DNA from: a gamma proteobacterium L18
Lineage (GTDB): Bacteria > Pseudomonadota > Gammaproteobacteria > Pseudomonadales > Pseudomonadaceae
DNA length: 64,000 nucleotides
Direction: 5' to 3'
NCBI GenBank assembly: GCA_000497835.1
Contig: KI547171.1
Span: forward strand, 254,866 to 318,865
The position numbers and the translations under genes are program-made. This document shows, piece after piece, positions 43,922 through 50,850 of this stretch (the first letter of the stretch is position 1; every line of letters begins with the position of its first letter). The notes below the pieces were generated by a model. It was given only the letters and a program-made list of their open reading frames with translations. It ran no database searches and was not told where the DNA came from.

Positions 43922-44836
43922 ATGCACATCAGCCGCGCCAACCTGGCCGACTTTGTCTATTTTCTCGCCATTGCGCGGCACAACAGCTTCAGCCGCGCCG
44001 GGATCGAAGTGGGCATCAGTGCGTCGGCCCTGAGCCACGCCATGAAAGGGCTGGAGGCGCGCCTGGGCGTTCGGCTGCTTAACCGCACAACGCGCAGCGT
44101 GACCCTGACGGCCGCCGGCGAGGCGCTGCACGGCATGATCGGTGCGCCTATCGAAGAAATCGGCCAGGCCATGGCCGCCCTAGAGCGCTTGCGCGATGAG
44201 CCCGGTGGCCGCATTCGCCTCAACCTGTTGGGCGATGCCGCCGAGCTGCTGCTGGGGCCGGTGCTACCGGTGTTCAATGATCGCTACCCAGAGGTGGAAG
44301 TGGACTTGACCGTCACCAACCGCATCGTCGATGTGATTGGCGGTGGCCATGATGCGGGCATTCGCTACGGCGGCACGGTGCCCGAAGACATGATTGCCCA
44401 GCGGCTTTCACCCGATATCCGCTGGGTAGTGGTGGGCGCTGCGGCTTATCTGCAGCGATTCGGTGTGCCTGCCCACCCCACGGACCTGGCCGCGCACCGC
44501 TGCCTGCGCATCCGCCTGGGCAACGACCGGATGTACGACTGGGAATTCGAGCAAGGCAGCCAGCAACTGGCAATCGCGGTGCCCGGCGCCATCACCATCG
44601 ACGAAACCCGCACGGGCGTGGCCCTGGCCCGCAATGGGGCAGGGCTGATGTATGTGCCCGAGCCCGTCGTCGCCCCACTGGTCAAGGCCGGTGAGCTGGT
44701 GCGCGTGCTGGATGACTGGGCCAGCGTGGCGCCGGGATTCTACATGTACTACGCCAGCCACCGGCAGTTGCCGGTGGGGCTGCGCCTGCTGATTGACCTG
44801 ATTCGCGAGTTGCAGCCGTTAGGTGCTATTGCGTAG
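43922..44836 (+). CDS. LysR family transcriptional regulator
   Basis: Predicted 304-aa LysR regulator. HTH: DFVYFLAIARHNSFSRAGIE, ASALSHAMKGLEARLGVRLL, NRTTRSVTLTAAGEAL. The effector-binding domain has the DmlR-like pattern GGHDAGIRYGGTVPEDMIAQ. AGGAG is six bases before the ATG. The SDR gene follows 136 bases downstream on the same strand and is its likely target. Confidence 0.88.
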   Translation: MHISRANLADFVYFLAIARHNSFSRAGIEVGISASALSHAMKGLEARLGVRLLNRTTRSVTLTAAGEALHGMIGAPIEEIGQAMAALERLRDEPGGRIRLNLLGDAAELLLGPVLPVFNDRYPEVEVDLTVTNRIVDVIGGGHDAGIRYGGTVPEDMIAQRLSPDIRWVVVGAAAYLQRFGVPAHPTDLAAHRCLRIRLGNDRMYDWEFEQGSQQLAIAVPGAITIDETRTGVALARNGAGLMYVPEPVVAPLVKAGELVRVLDDWASVAPGFYMYYASHRQLPVGLRLLIDLIRELQPLGAIA

Positions 44837-44972
44837 CGGCTGCATTGATGAGTGCGGCTCATCGCGACATCCTGATTTCACCCCGTACTCAAGCGCACAG
44901 GCGTTGCGTAGTGTGAGGCGCATTCACGGCAGCAGCCGCTGCCGGGCTTCAACTTGAGACGAGGTAGATAGC

Positions 44973-45737
44973 ATGGGTTTTGTCTTTGCAAACCAGGTGG
45001 CACTGGTGACGGGCGCTGCGTCCGGTATCGGTCTGGCAACCGCCAGGGCATTCGCCGAGGCAGGCGCTGCGGTGGCGCTGGCCGACGTTAACCGCGAAGC
45101 CGTTCACGCGGTGGCAGGGGAACTGAGTGCTGCGGGGCACAAGGTGATTCCCATCGGCTGCGACGTCAGCGACATCACACAGGTGCAAGCGATGGTGCGG
45201 CAAACCGTGGCCGAGTTCGGGCGCCTGGATGCAGCCTTCAACAACGCCGGCATCCAGAACCTGCTGGCGGAAACCGCCGATGCCACCGCGGAGGACTATG
45301 ACCGCGTCATGTCGGTGAATTTGCGCGGGATGTGGGCGTGCATGAAGTTCCAGTTGCAGCACATGCGGGAGCAGGGCAGCGGCAGCATCGTCAATTGCTC
45401 ATCGCTGGGCGGGCTGGTGGGCGGCGCCGAACGGGCCAACTACCATGCTGCCAAGCATGGCGTGATCGGCCTGACCAAGAGTGCGGCCCTGGAGTACGCG
45501 GCGCGCAATATCCGCGTGAACGCGGTATGCCCCGGGCTGATCTGGACGCCCATGGCCGAGCAGATGGTGGCGGCCGGGCAGGGCGAGGCGCTGGAAGGGA
45601 TGGTGAAGAGCATTCCCATGGCCCGCCATGGCCGGCCTGAGGAAATCGCCGATGCGGTGCTGTGGCTCAGCAGCCGCCGTGCCAGTTATGTGACCGGTCA
45701 GTCTATATCCGTGGATGGCGGTTTCATTATGCGTTGA
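44973..45737 (+). CDS. Short-chain dehydrogenase/reductase (classical SDR)
   Basis: Predicted 254-aa SDR. Cofactor motif TGAASGIG (13-20), NNAG (90-93), and catalytic Ser144, Tyr157 and Lys161 (NYHAAKHG) are intact; VTGQSISVDGGF is the usual C-terminal signature. Asp38 after the second strand (LADVN) suggests NAD preference. Many relatives are annotated glucose 1-dehydrogenase, but the substrate is unknown. Preceded by the LysR gene. Confidence 0.87.
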   Translation: MGFVFANQVALVTGAASGIGLATARAFAEAGAAVALADVNREAVHAVAGELSAAGHKVIPIGCDVSDITQVQAMVRQTVAEFGRLDAAFNNAGIQNLLAETADATAEDYDRVMSVNLRGMWACMKFQLQHMREQGSGSIVNCSSLGGLVGGAERANYHAAKHGVIGLTKSAALEYAARNIRVNAVCPGLIWTPMAEQMVAAGQGEALEGMVKSIPMARHGRPEEIADAVLWLSSRRASYVTGQSISVDGGFIMR

Positions 45738-45754
45738 GTGCTGCCCTGTACGTC

Positions 45755-45916
45755 TCAGCTTTCGGTGAAACTGGTCGCCTGAGTGTCGGCTTCGGACGCC
45801 ATTTTTGCCCGGTCGGCTTTGCTGATGTACTTGTCCTTGCTCTTGGGGGCGAGTTTGGCGCTGGCTTTCTTGGCGTTGGCCTTGAGCAGTTGGTTGATTT
45901 TCTTGCGGCGGTTCAT
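45755..45916 (-). CDS. DUF2986 small basic protein (53 aa)
   Basis: Predicted 53-aa protein beginning MNRRKKINQLLKANAKKASA and continuing with KYISKADRAKM, the pattern of the DUF2986 family of small Lys-rich proteins of gamma-proteobacteria. Function unknown. Convergent with the SDR gene, 17 bases away. Missed by length filters but supported by clear family resemblance. Confidence 0.75.
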   Translation of the reverse strand: MNRRKKINQLLKANAKKASAKLAPKSKDKYISKADRAKMASEADTQATSFTES

Positions 45917-46010
45917 GGGGGACGGCTCGGTGTGTTGAGTGCGGGCATGATATCAGCTTGGGGGCTGGAACCCGATACCTGCCTCTGCACTGACCCGTAT
46001 GCCTTGAAAT

Positions 46011-46092
46011 CGCGTCGTCTGCATCGCGACTAAAGTCGGCTCCTACGCCGTCCGTGGTAGGAGCCGGCCTTGGCCGCGATGCAGGCGACGCG
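46011..46092. repeat. Type-1 palindromic repeat
   Basis: Full copy with both halves as at 5307-5386. It lies between the DUF2986 gene and the structured leader, in a 468-base gene-free stretch (45917-46384). Confidence 0.85.
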
Positions 46093-46189
46093 GTCAAGGG
46101 GGGTAATCGTGTTCGGGCCGCGATGTTGCGTTTTGATACAGATCTGTAGGACCGCCTGTAGGACGATTCTGATTTGCTCCGGTAAGGTT

Positions 46190-46384
46190 GTGATCCCTGT
46201 GTGGCAGCCCTAATCTGCGCCGGTTGTTGAATCTTCAGCAGCCGGGTGTGGTAGCCCGAGGGAAATTACGCAACGTCGCTTGATGGTGGCGTGCGTAGGG
46301 CACGTTCGCGTGCGCCGGTCATTTCCCCGGTCTACCAACCTGCGCATTGCCACCGCCTTTTGTTTGGTAGCGAAGGGTTTCTCC
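46190..46384 (+). promoter_or_regulatory. Structured 5' leader candidate of the DUF3077 gene
   Basis: Contains GTGGCAGCCCTAATCTGCGC, GGTAGCCCGA, a GCACG-TTCG-CGTGC tetraloop hairpin (46300-46313), CCGGTCTACCAACC and TTGGTAGCGAAGGG. GGTAG at 46250 and 46366 can each pair with CTACC at 46332, allowing two alternative folds just before the ribosome-binding site. As I recall, near-identical leaders precede many small Pseudomonas genes of this type; I cannot name an Rfam family. Confidence 0.5.
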
Positions 46385-46699
46385 ATGATGGAACAGGAAA
46401 TGAATATGAATTTCGAACTACCGACTCAACTGCCCACCACTGCCAGCACGCCCTTTGGCACTTGTGATTCCCTTGACCAGCCTTTCTACACCGTCCGCGA
46501 AGGCATACCGCTGGAAGATGCTCTGCTGCAAATTTCGCTGTTGCTAAAGTACGCCAACGAATCCGCCTACGAGTTGACTGATGGTGATCAGGTTCAGCGC
46601 GGGCTTGTGTGGTCGGCGTTGCATCAGATGGAATCGGCAAAAGCGATCACGGATGCGCTGATCGATGGTCTTTCGATACGCAGACGGGCCCTGATTTAA
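46385..46699 (+). CDS. DUF3077 family small protein
   Basis: Predicted 104-aa protein (PFYTVREGIPLEDALLQISL followed by LLKYANESAYEL), matching the Pseudomonas-specific DUF3077 family, whose function is unknown. AAGGG is seven bases before ATG 46385; ATGs at 46400 and 46406 are alternatives. Preceded by a structured leader that may control translation. Confidence 0.72.
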   Translation: MMEQEMNMNFELPTQLPTTASTPFGTCDSLDQPFYTVREGIPLEDALLQISLLLKYANESAYELTDGDQVQRGLVWSALHQMESAKAITDALIDGLSIRRRALI

Positions 46700-46829
46700 C
46701 CCGCTGCCGAAAGCTACGCTGGCCGGTGTGAACCCTGAAGCTCTAGGGCGAGGCGCAGGGCCAGCGCAACCTGGCGGCAGCTACAGAGGCGGGGTACACA
46801 CTGTGGGAGATTCTATGATGCTGGGCAAC

Positions 46830-46921
46830 CTGTAGCAGCGGCCGTCAGGTCGCGTCACAGGCGCCGCGCGCTTACTGACCCACCGCGTCGCCTGTGACGC
46901 AGCCTTCGGCAGCTGCTACAG
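46830..46921. repeat. Type-2 palindromic repeat
   Basis: Imperfect palindrome from CTGTAGCAGCGGCCGTCAGG to CTTCGGCAGCTGCTACAG. It lies in a 488-base stretch (46700-47187) that holds only repeats and the NTF2-like fragment. Confidence 0.7.
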
Positions 46922-46982
46922 AGGCGAGGCGTACACTGGGGGAGCAAAGCTTGCACCTCCACAAGTCATTTGCTGCTACAGA

Positions 46983-47105
46983 TCAAAACATCGTATTGCC
47001 ATTGGCCGACTGCTCCGGCACCGCCTGGATGACGTCCCAATGCTCGACGATCTTCCCGTCCCTGACCCGGAAGATGTTGACGATGGCTCGCCCGCGATCC
47101 GCCGA
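46983..47105 (-). pseudogene. SnoaL/NTF2-like protein remnant (C-terminus)
   Basis: The minus strand reads RAIVNIFRVRDGKIVEHWDV, then IQAVPEQSANGNTMF and a stop, the hallmark C-terminus of SnoaL-like nuclear-transport-factor-2 family proteins. Only about 40 residues remain; the N-terminal two-thirds and a start are missing. A decayed gene next to repeats. Confidence 0.6.
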
Positions 47106-47187
47106 TTGTTCTGGTCATGGGCCCCTCCCAAGGTTTAGATTCCCGAGCGCCCGGCCAGGGCGTTCATTCAACCAAGAGCAAAGCACC

Positions 47188-47685
47188 ATGACGCACCCGC
47201 TTCAAATCCAAAGCGTGCAGCCAGCGGACATTCCCCAGGTACTGGATTTTGTAATGGCGGCGCGGGAGGTCATGTTCCCCAAGCTGCACGATGCGCCCAT
47301 GCCGGTGGATCTGGCCGAGTTCGAGCGGGTGTATGTGGAGGGGGCGGGCTGTTTCCTGATAGCGCGTGATCAAGGGCGCATCGTCGGGGCGATCGGTTAC
47401 TTGCCTTATGATCGCCGCTTCCCGGGCCTGGATTACCCAGGGCTGGAGGTGGTGGAGGTGGTGCGGCTGTTCGTATTGCCGGAATACCGCCGGGCCGGCC
47501 TGGCTCGCGCTTTGTACGCTGCCTTGCAGGGCGCGGCGCACGCGGTGGGTGTGCAGGTGATGTACCTGCATACCCACCCGTTTCTGGCGGGGGCGGTGGA
47601 GTTTTGGCAGCGGCAGGGGTTTGAAGTAGTGCGCGTCGACCCCGACCCGCAGTGGCAAACCACCCATATGCAGGTGCACCTATAG
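47188..47685 (+). CDS. GNAT family N-acetyltransferase
   Basis: Predicted 165-aa acetyltransferase: GCFLIARDQGRIVGAIGYLP, then the acetyl-CoA-binding RLFVLPEYRRAGLARALYAA and a C-terminal VEFWQRQGFEVV typical of GNAT enzymes. Acceptor unknown. The start at 47188 is set by the domain beginning; the longer open frame upstream runs through repeats. Confidence 0.82.
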   Translation: MTHPLQIQSVQPADIPQVLDFVMAAREVMFPKLHDAPMPVDLAEFERVYVEGAGCFLIARDQGRIVGAIGYLPYDRRFPGLDYPGLEVVEVVRLFVLPEYRRAGLARALYAALQGAAHAVGVQVMYLHTHPFLAGAVEFWQRQGFEVVRVDPDPQWQTTHMQVHL

Positions 47686-47692
47686 ACCGGTG

Positions 47693-47768
47693 GCGTCTGC
47701 ATCGCGGCCAAGGCCGGCTCCTACACGGACGGCGTAGGAGCCGACTTTAGTCGCGATGCAGGCAACGC
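47693..47768. repeat. Type-1 palindromic repeat, inverted orientation
   Basis: Same halves as the other type-1 copies but in opposite order. Fills the space between the convergent GNAT and flavoprotein genes. Confidence 0.85.
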
Positions 47769-47782
47769 GATTCCAAGGCAGG

Positions 47783-49513
47783 CTACGCTTCGTAGCCCTG
47801 GGCGCCAGCCGCATGGCGGCCAGCCACGTAGCCGAAAGTCAGCGCCGGGCCCAGGTTGATGCCGCCCGAAGGATAAAAACCACCCATCACGCTGGCCATG
47901 TCGGTGCCCACGGCGTACAGGCCGGTGATCGGTGAGCCTTCGCTATTCAGCACCTGGGCATTGCCGTTGGTCTTCAGCCCGGCGAAGGTGCCGAAGCTGC
48001 CCGGCCGCACCTTCACCGCATAGAACGGCCCGGTCTCGATAGGCCCCACGCACGGGTTGCCCTCGGTGATCAACGGGTCGCCCATCTTGCGGTTGTAGGC
48101 AGTGGAGCCACGACCAAACTCCGGGTCTTCACCACGCCGTGCATGCTCATTGAACTGCTGGACCGTCTGCACCAACGCCGCGCCGTCGATGCCGCACTGG
48201 GCGGCCAGCGCCTGCAAGGTATCGGCGCGCTTGAGGTAGCCGCTGCGCACCGCCGGGCCCACCGGCAGCGGGAACGGCCGCGAGTAACCCAGCCCGAAAC
48301 GGCGCTGGAAGCGGTGGTCGCAGATCAGCCACGAGGCCACCTCTTCACCGGCCGGCGCGCCCGCGACCATGGCGGCAGTGTAGTCGTAGTAACCGTCGGC
48401 CTCGTTGCAGAAGCGCTTGCCGGTGGACAGCACACCGATGATGCCCGGCTTGCCGCGTTCGATGATGTGCGGGAAGTGCCCGGTGCTGCCATCGCGATGC
48501 TGCACCAGCGACACCGGGGCCCAGGCCGCCGGGGAGGCGACGTCGGTTTCCAGCACGCCACCGGCCGATTCCCCCAGGCTGATGCCATCGCCCGAGCAGG
48601 ACTGCGGTGGCAGCGCCAGGTGCTCCTGGCCGGTGGGCGTGCGCGGGAACAGGGCCTGGCGACGCTGTATGTCGTTGGGGAAACCGCCAGCGGCCAGCAC
48701 CACGCCCTTGCTGGCGCGAATGGTCATCGGACCGTTGGGGGTGTCGACCCGTGCGCCCTGAACCTTGCCGTCATCCAGCAGCAGCTCGCGGGCGGGCGCC
48801 GATTCGATCAGGATCACGCCCAGGTCCTCGGCGGATTTGGCCAGGCGGCCTACCAGCGCCACGCCGTTGACCAGGTGCATGGCGCGGCCGTGGAAGGCCA
48901 GGTCGCGCAGGTGCGCCAAGAAGCGCTTGGTGACGTGCACGAACGACTTCAGCGAGCGCGTCATGGTCAGGAACGCGCCCAAATCGGCGCCCGCCATGAT
49001 CGGCATGCCCAAGAAGGACGTCTCGCGCATGGTCTTGCGCATGCGCTTGACCAACTTGCCCATCTCGCGACCATTGAACGGCGCGGCGATCACTTGATGG
49101 CCCTGGGTGGCGGCGCCTTCGACCTTGCCGTGCACGTCGGGGATGCCGTTGCCGTCCACCCATTGCAGGGCGGTGTGTTGCTCGAAGAAGGCGACCATGT
49201 GCGGTGCGTTGTCGAGAAAGGCGTCCACGCGTTCGGCGTTGTAGCGCTCGCCCAACTCGTTTTTCAGGTAGGTGCGCGGCTGCTGCGGGTCCTCGTGGAT
49301 GCCGGCCCGTTTGGCCAGCGGATTGCCGGGCACCCAGGCCCAGCCGCCGGACCAGGCCGTGGCGCCACCGAAACTGTCATGTTTTTCCACGACGACCACG
49401 CGCAGCCCATGCCAGGCGGCGGTCACTGCGGCGGCAAGGCCGGAGGCGCCGGAGCCGATGACCAGCAGATCGCAGTCAATCTGGCGGGCGTGCTGGGAGT
49501 GGGGCGTTGTCAT
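47783..49513 (-). CDS. FAD-dependent oxidoreductase (KstD/fumarate-reductase flavoprotein family)
   Basis: Predicted 576-aa flavoprotein. N-terminal FAD motif VIGSGASGLAAAVTAAWHGL (18-37) followed by VVVEKHDSFGGATAWSGGWAW, as in 3-ketosteroid delta-1-dehydrogenase and fumarate reductase-like enzymes. The C-terminal SVMGGFYPSGGINLGPALTF closes the FAD domain. No signal peptide. Such enzymes oxidise or reduce a C-C bond next to a carbonyl. The isomerase/epimerase gene is divergent across a twin operator, so the two are probably co-regulated. Substrate unknown. Confidence 0.82.
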   Translation of the reverse strand: MTTPHSQHARQIDCDLLVIGSGASGLAAAVTAAWHGLRVVVVEKHDSFGGATAWSGGWAWVPGNPLAKRAGIHEDPQQPRTYLKNELGERYNAERVDAFLDNAPHMVAFFEQHTALQWVDGNGIPDVHGKVEGAATQGHQVIAAPFNGREMGKLVKRMRKTMRETSFLGMPIMAGADLGAFLTMTRSLKSFVHVTKRFLAHLRDLAFHGRAMHLVNGVALVGRLAKSAEDLGVILIESAPARELLLDDGKVQGARVDTPNGPMTIRASKGVVLAAGGFPNDIQRRQALFPRTPTGQEHLALPPQSCSGDGISLGESAGGVLETDVASPAAWAPVSLVQHRDGSTGHFPHIIERGKPGIIGVLSTGKRFCNEADGYYDYTAAMVAGAPAGEEVASWLICDHRFQRRFGLGYSRPFPLPVGPAVRSGYLKRADTLQALAAQCGIDGAALVQTVQQFNEHARRGEDPEFGRGSTAYNRKMGDPLITEGNPCVGPIETGPFYAVKVRPGSFGTFAGLKTNGNAQVLNSEGSPITGLYAVGTDMASVMGGFYPSGGINLGPALTFGYVAGRHAAGAQGYEA

Positions 49514-49560
49514 GAGCAGTCACCTGAAGTCAGCGCAGGTCCGGGGGACCGAGGTAGCGA

Positions 49561-49642
49561 TTATTTTGGAACAGAGTTCCACTTTAGTGAAATGTTGTCA
49601 ACGTGACCCTTGCATAAAAGTGGAACTGAGTTCTAAATAATC
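49561..49642. promoter_or_regulatory. Twin palindromic operator between flavoprotein and isomerase genes
   Basis: Two 15-bp palindromes of form TGGAAC-NNA-GTTCCA: TGGAACAGAGTTCCA (49568-49582) and TGGAACTGAGTTCTA (49622-49636). With flanking ATTATTT and CACTTT they form a larger inverted repeat about 54 bases centre to centre. This fits cooperative binding by one dimeric regulator controlling both divergent genes. The regulator is not adjacent; IclR-type proteins often use such sites (inference). Confidence 0.6.
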
Positions 49643-49687
49643 TGGCGCGGGCCCACTTGCCCTTCACCCATGCCGAGCGAGACCACC

Positions 49688-50497
49688 ATGAGCGAACAGA
49701 TTTATTCCCTGGCAGCCCTGACCGTACTGGAGCTGTCGCCCCCCGACATGGTCGAGGCTGCCGCCCGCGCGGGCTACAGCCACGTCGGCCTGCGCCTGGA
49801 ACCGGCCACGCCGCAGGAATATCACTACCCCTTGGTGGCCGACCTGGCACTGCGCCGGCAGACCGCCAAAGCGCTGAGTGACACGGGGATCAAGGTGCTG
49901 GACATCGAAATCCTGAGGTTGAAGCCCGAGACTCGCGTGCGCGATTTCGAGATATTCCTGCAGGTAGGCGCCGAGTTTGGCGCCACCGAGCTGCTGGTGG
50001 CGGGCAATGATCCGGACGAAGCTCGCATGACAGCCCACTTTGCCGAGCTGTGCGACCTGGCGCTGCCTTACGGCATCTACCCGCACCTGGAGTTTATGCC
50101 CTGGACCGACGCGCCTGACCTGACCAAGGCACTGCGCATCGTCGAAAACGCAGGGCGCAGCAATGGCTGCGTGCTGGTGGATGCGTTTCATTTCAACCGT
50201 TCACGTTCGTCGCTGGACGAGCTGAAGGCGGCGGTGCAGGCCAACCCGCAGCGTTTCCGCTACGCGCAGATGTGCGACGTGGCGGGGCCGGTGCCGGACA
50301 GCATGGATGAGATCCTGCGCCAGGCGCGCAACGAGCGGCGCTTTCCGGGCGATGGCGATTGCGACCTGCGCGGGTTGTTGCAGGCGTTGCCGCGCCGCGT
50401 GCCGATCAGCGTCGAAGCGCCGACCCGCCAGGAGCCGCCGCTGGATGGTTTCCAACGCGCCGAGGTAGGCCTGCGCAAGATGCAGGCGCTGATGTAA
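49688..50497 (+). CDS. Sugar phosphate isomerase/epimerase-like TIM-barrel protein
   Basis: Predicted 269-aa AP-endonuclease-2-type TIM barrel. It begins YSLAALTVLELSPPDMVEAA, then GYSHVGLRLEP, LPYGIYPHLEFMPWTD, GCVLVDAFHFNRS and RFRYAQMCDVAGP, in which conserved Glu, Asp and His residues form the divalent-metal site of the family. Members include xylose-isomerase-like epimerases, 3-dehydroshikimate dehydratases and C-glycoside-cleaving proteins. ATG 49688 is preferred to ATG 49670. Divergent from the flavoprotein gene. Confidence 0.8.
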   Translation: MSEQIYSLAALTVLELSPPDMVEAAARAGYSHVGLRLEPATPQEYHYPLVADLALRRQTAKALSDTGIKVLDIEILRLKPETRVRDFEIFLQVGAEFGATELLVAGNDPDEARMTAHFAELCDLALPYGIYPHLEFMPWTDAPDLTKALRIVENAGRSNGCVLVDAFHFNRSRSSLDELKAAVQANPQRFRYAQMCDVAGPVPDSMDEILRQARNERRFPGDGDCDLRGLLQALPRRVPISVEAPTRQEPPLDGFQRAEVGLRKMQALM

Positions 50498-50533
50498 CCC
50501 GTAGCCGCAGCCTTCGGCAGCGGTTACCCCTTT

Positions 50534-50815
50534 TTGTGGGACCGGGCGAAGCTCGGGAAGCGGTCAACTCGCTTTCCGCGCTGGACCCTTCCCGAGCTTC
50601 GCCCGGTCCCACAACACGAATCGCGTGTAGCCGCTGCCGTTAGGCTGCGCTGGCCCTGCGCCTCGCTGGAGATTTTCAGGGTTCACCCCGGCCAGCGCAG
50701 CCTTCGGCAGCGGCTACGGTTATGGTTGCTCCTTTTTGTGGGACTGGGCGAAGCTCGGGAAGCGGCCAACTCGCTTTCCGCGCTGGACCCTTCCCGAGCT
50801 TCGCCCGGTCCCACA
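50534..50815. repeat. Tandem pair of palindromes around a third palindrome
   Basis: Two near-identical palindromes (50534-50614 and 50737-50815) with arms TGTGGGACCGGGCGAAGCTC and identical centres, separated by a third (50627-50717) with arms starting GTAGCCGCTGCCG. This fills the 353-base gap between the convergent isomerase and GH3 genes. Confidence 0.85.
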
Positions 50816-50850
50816 CGTGAATCGCGAGTAGCCGCTGCGGCTACGGGGTA

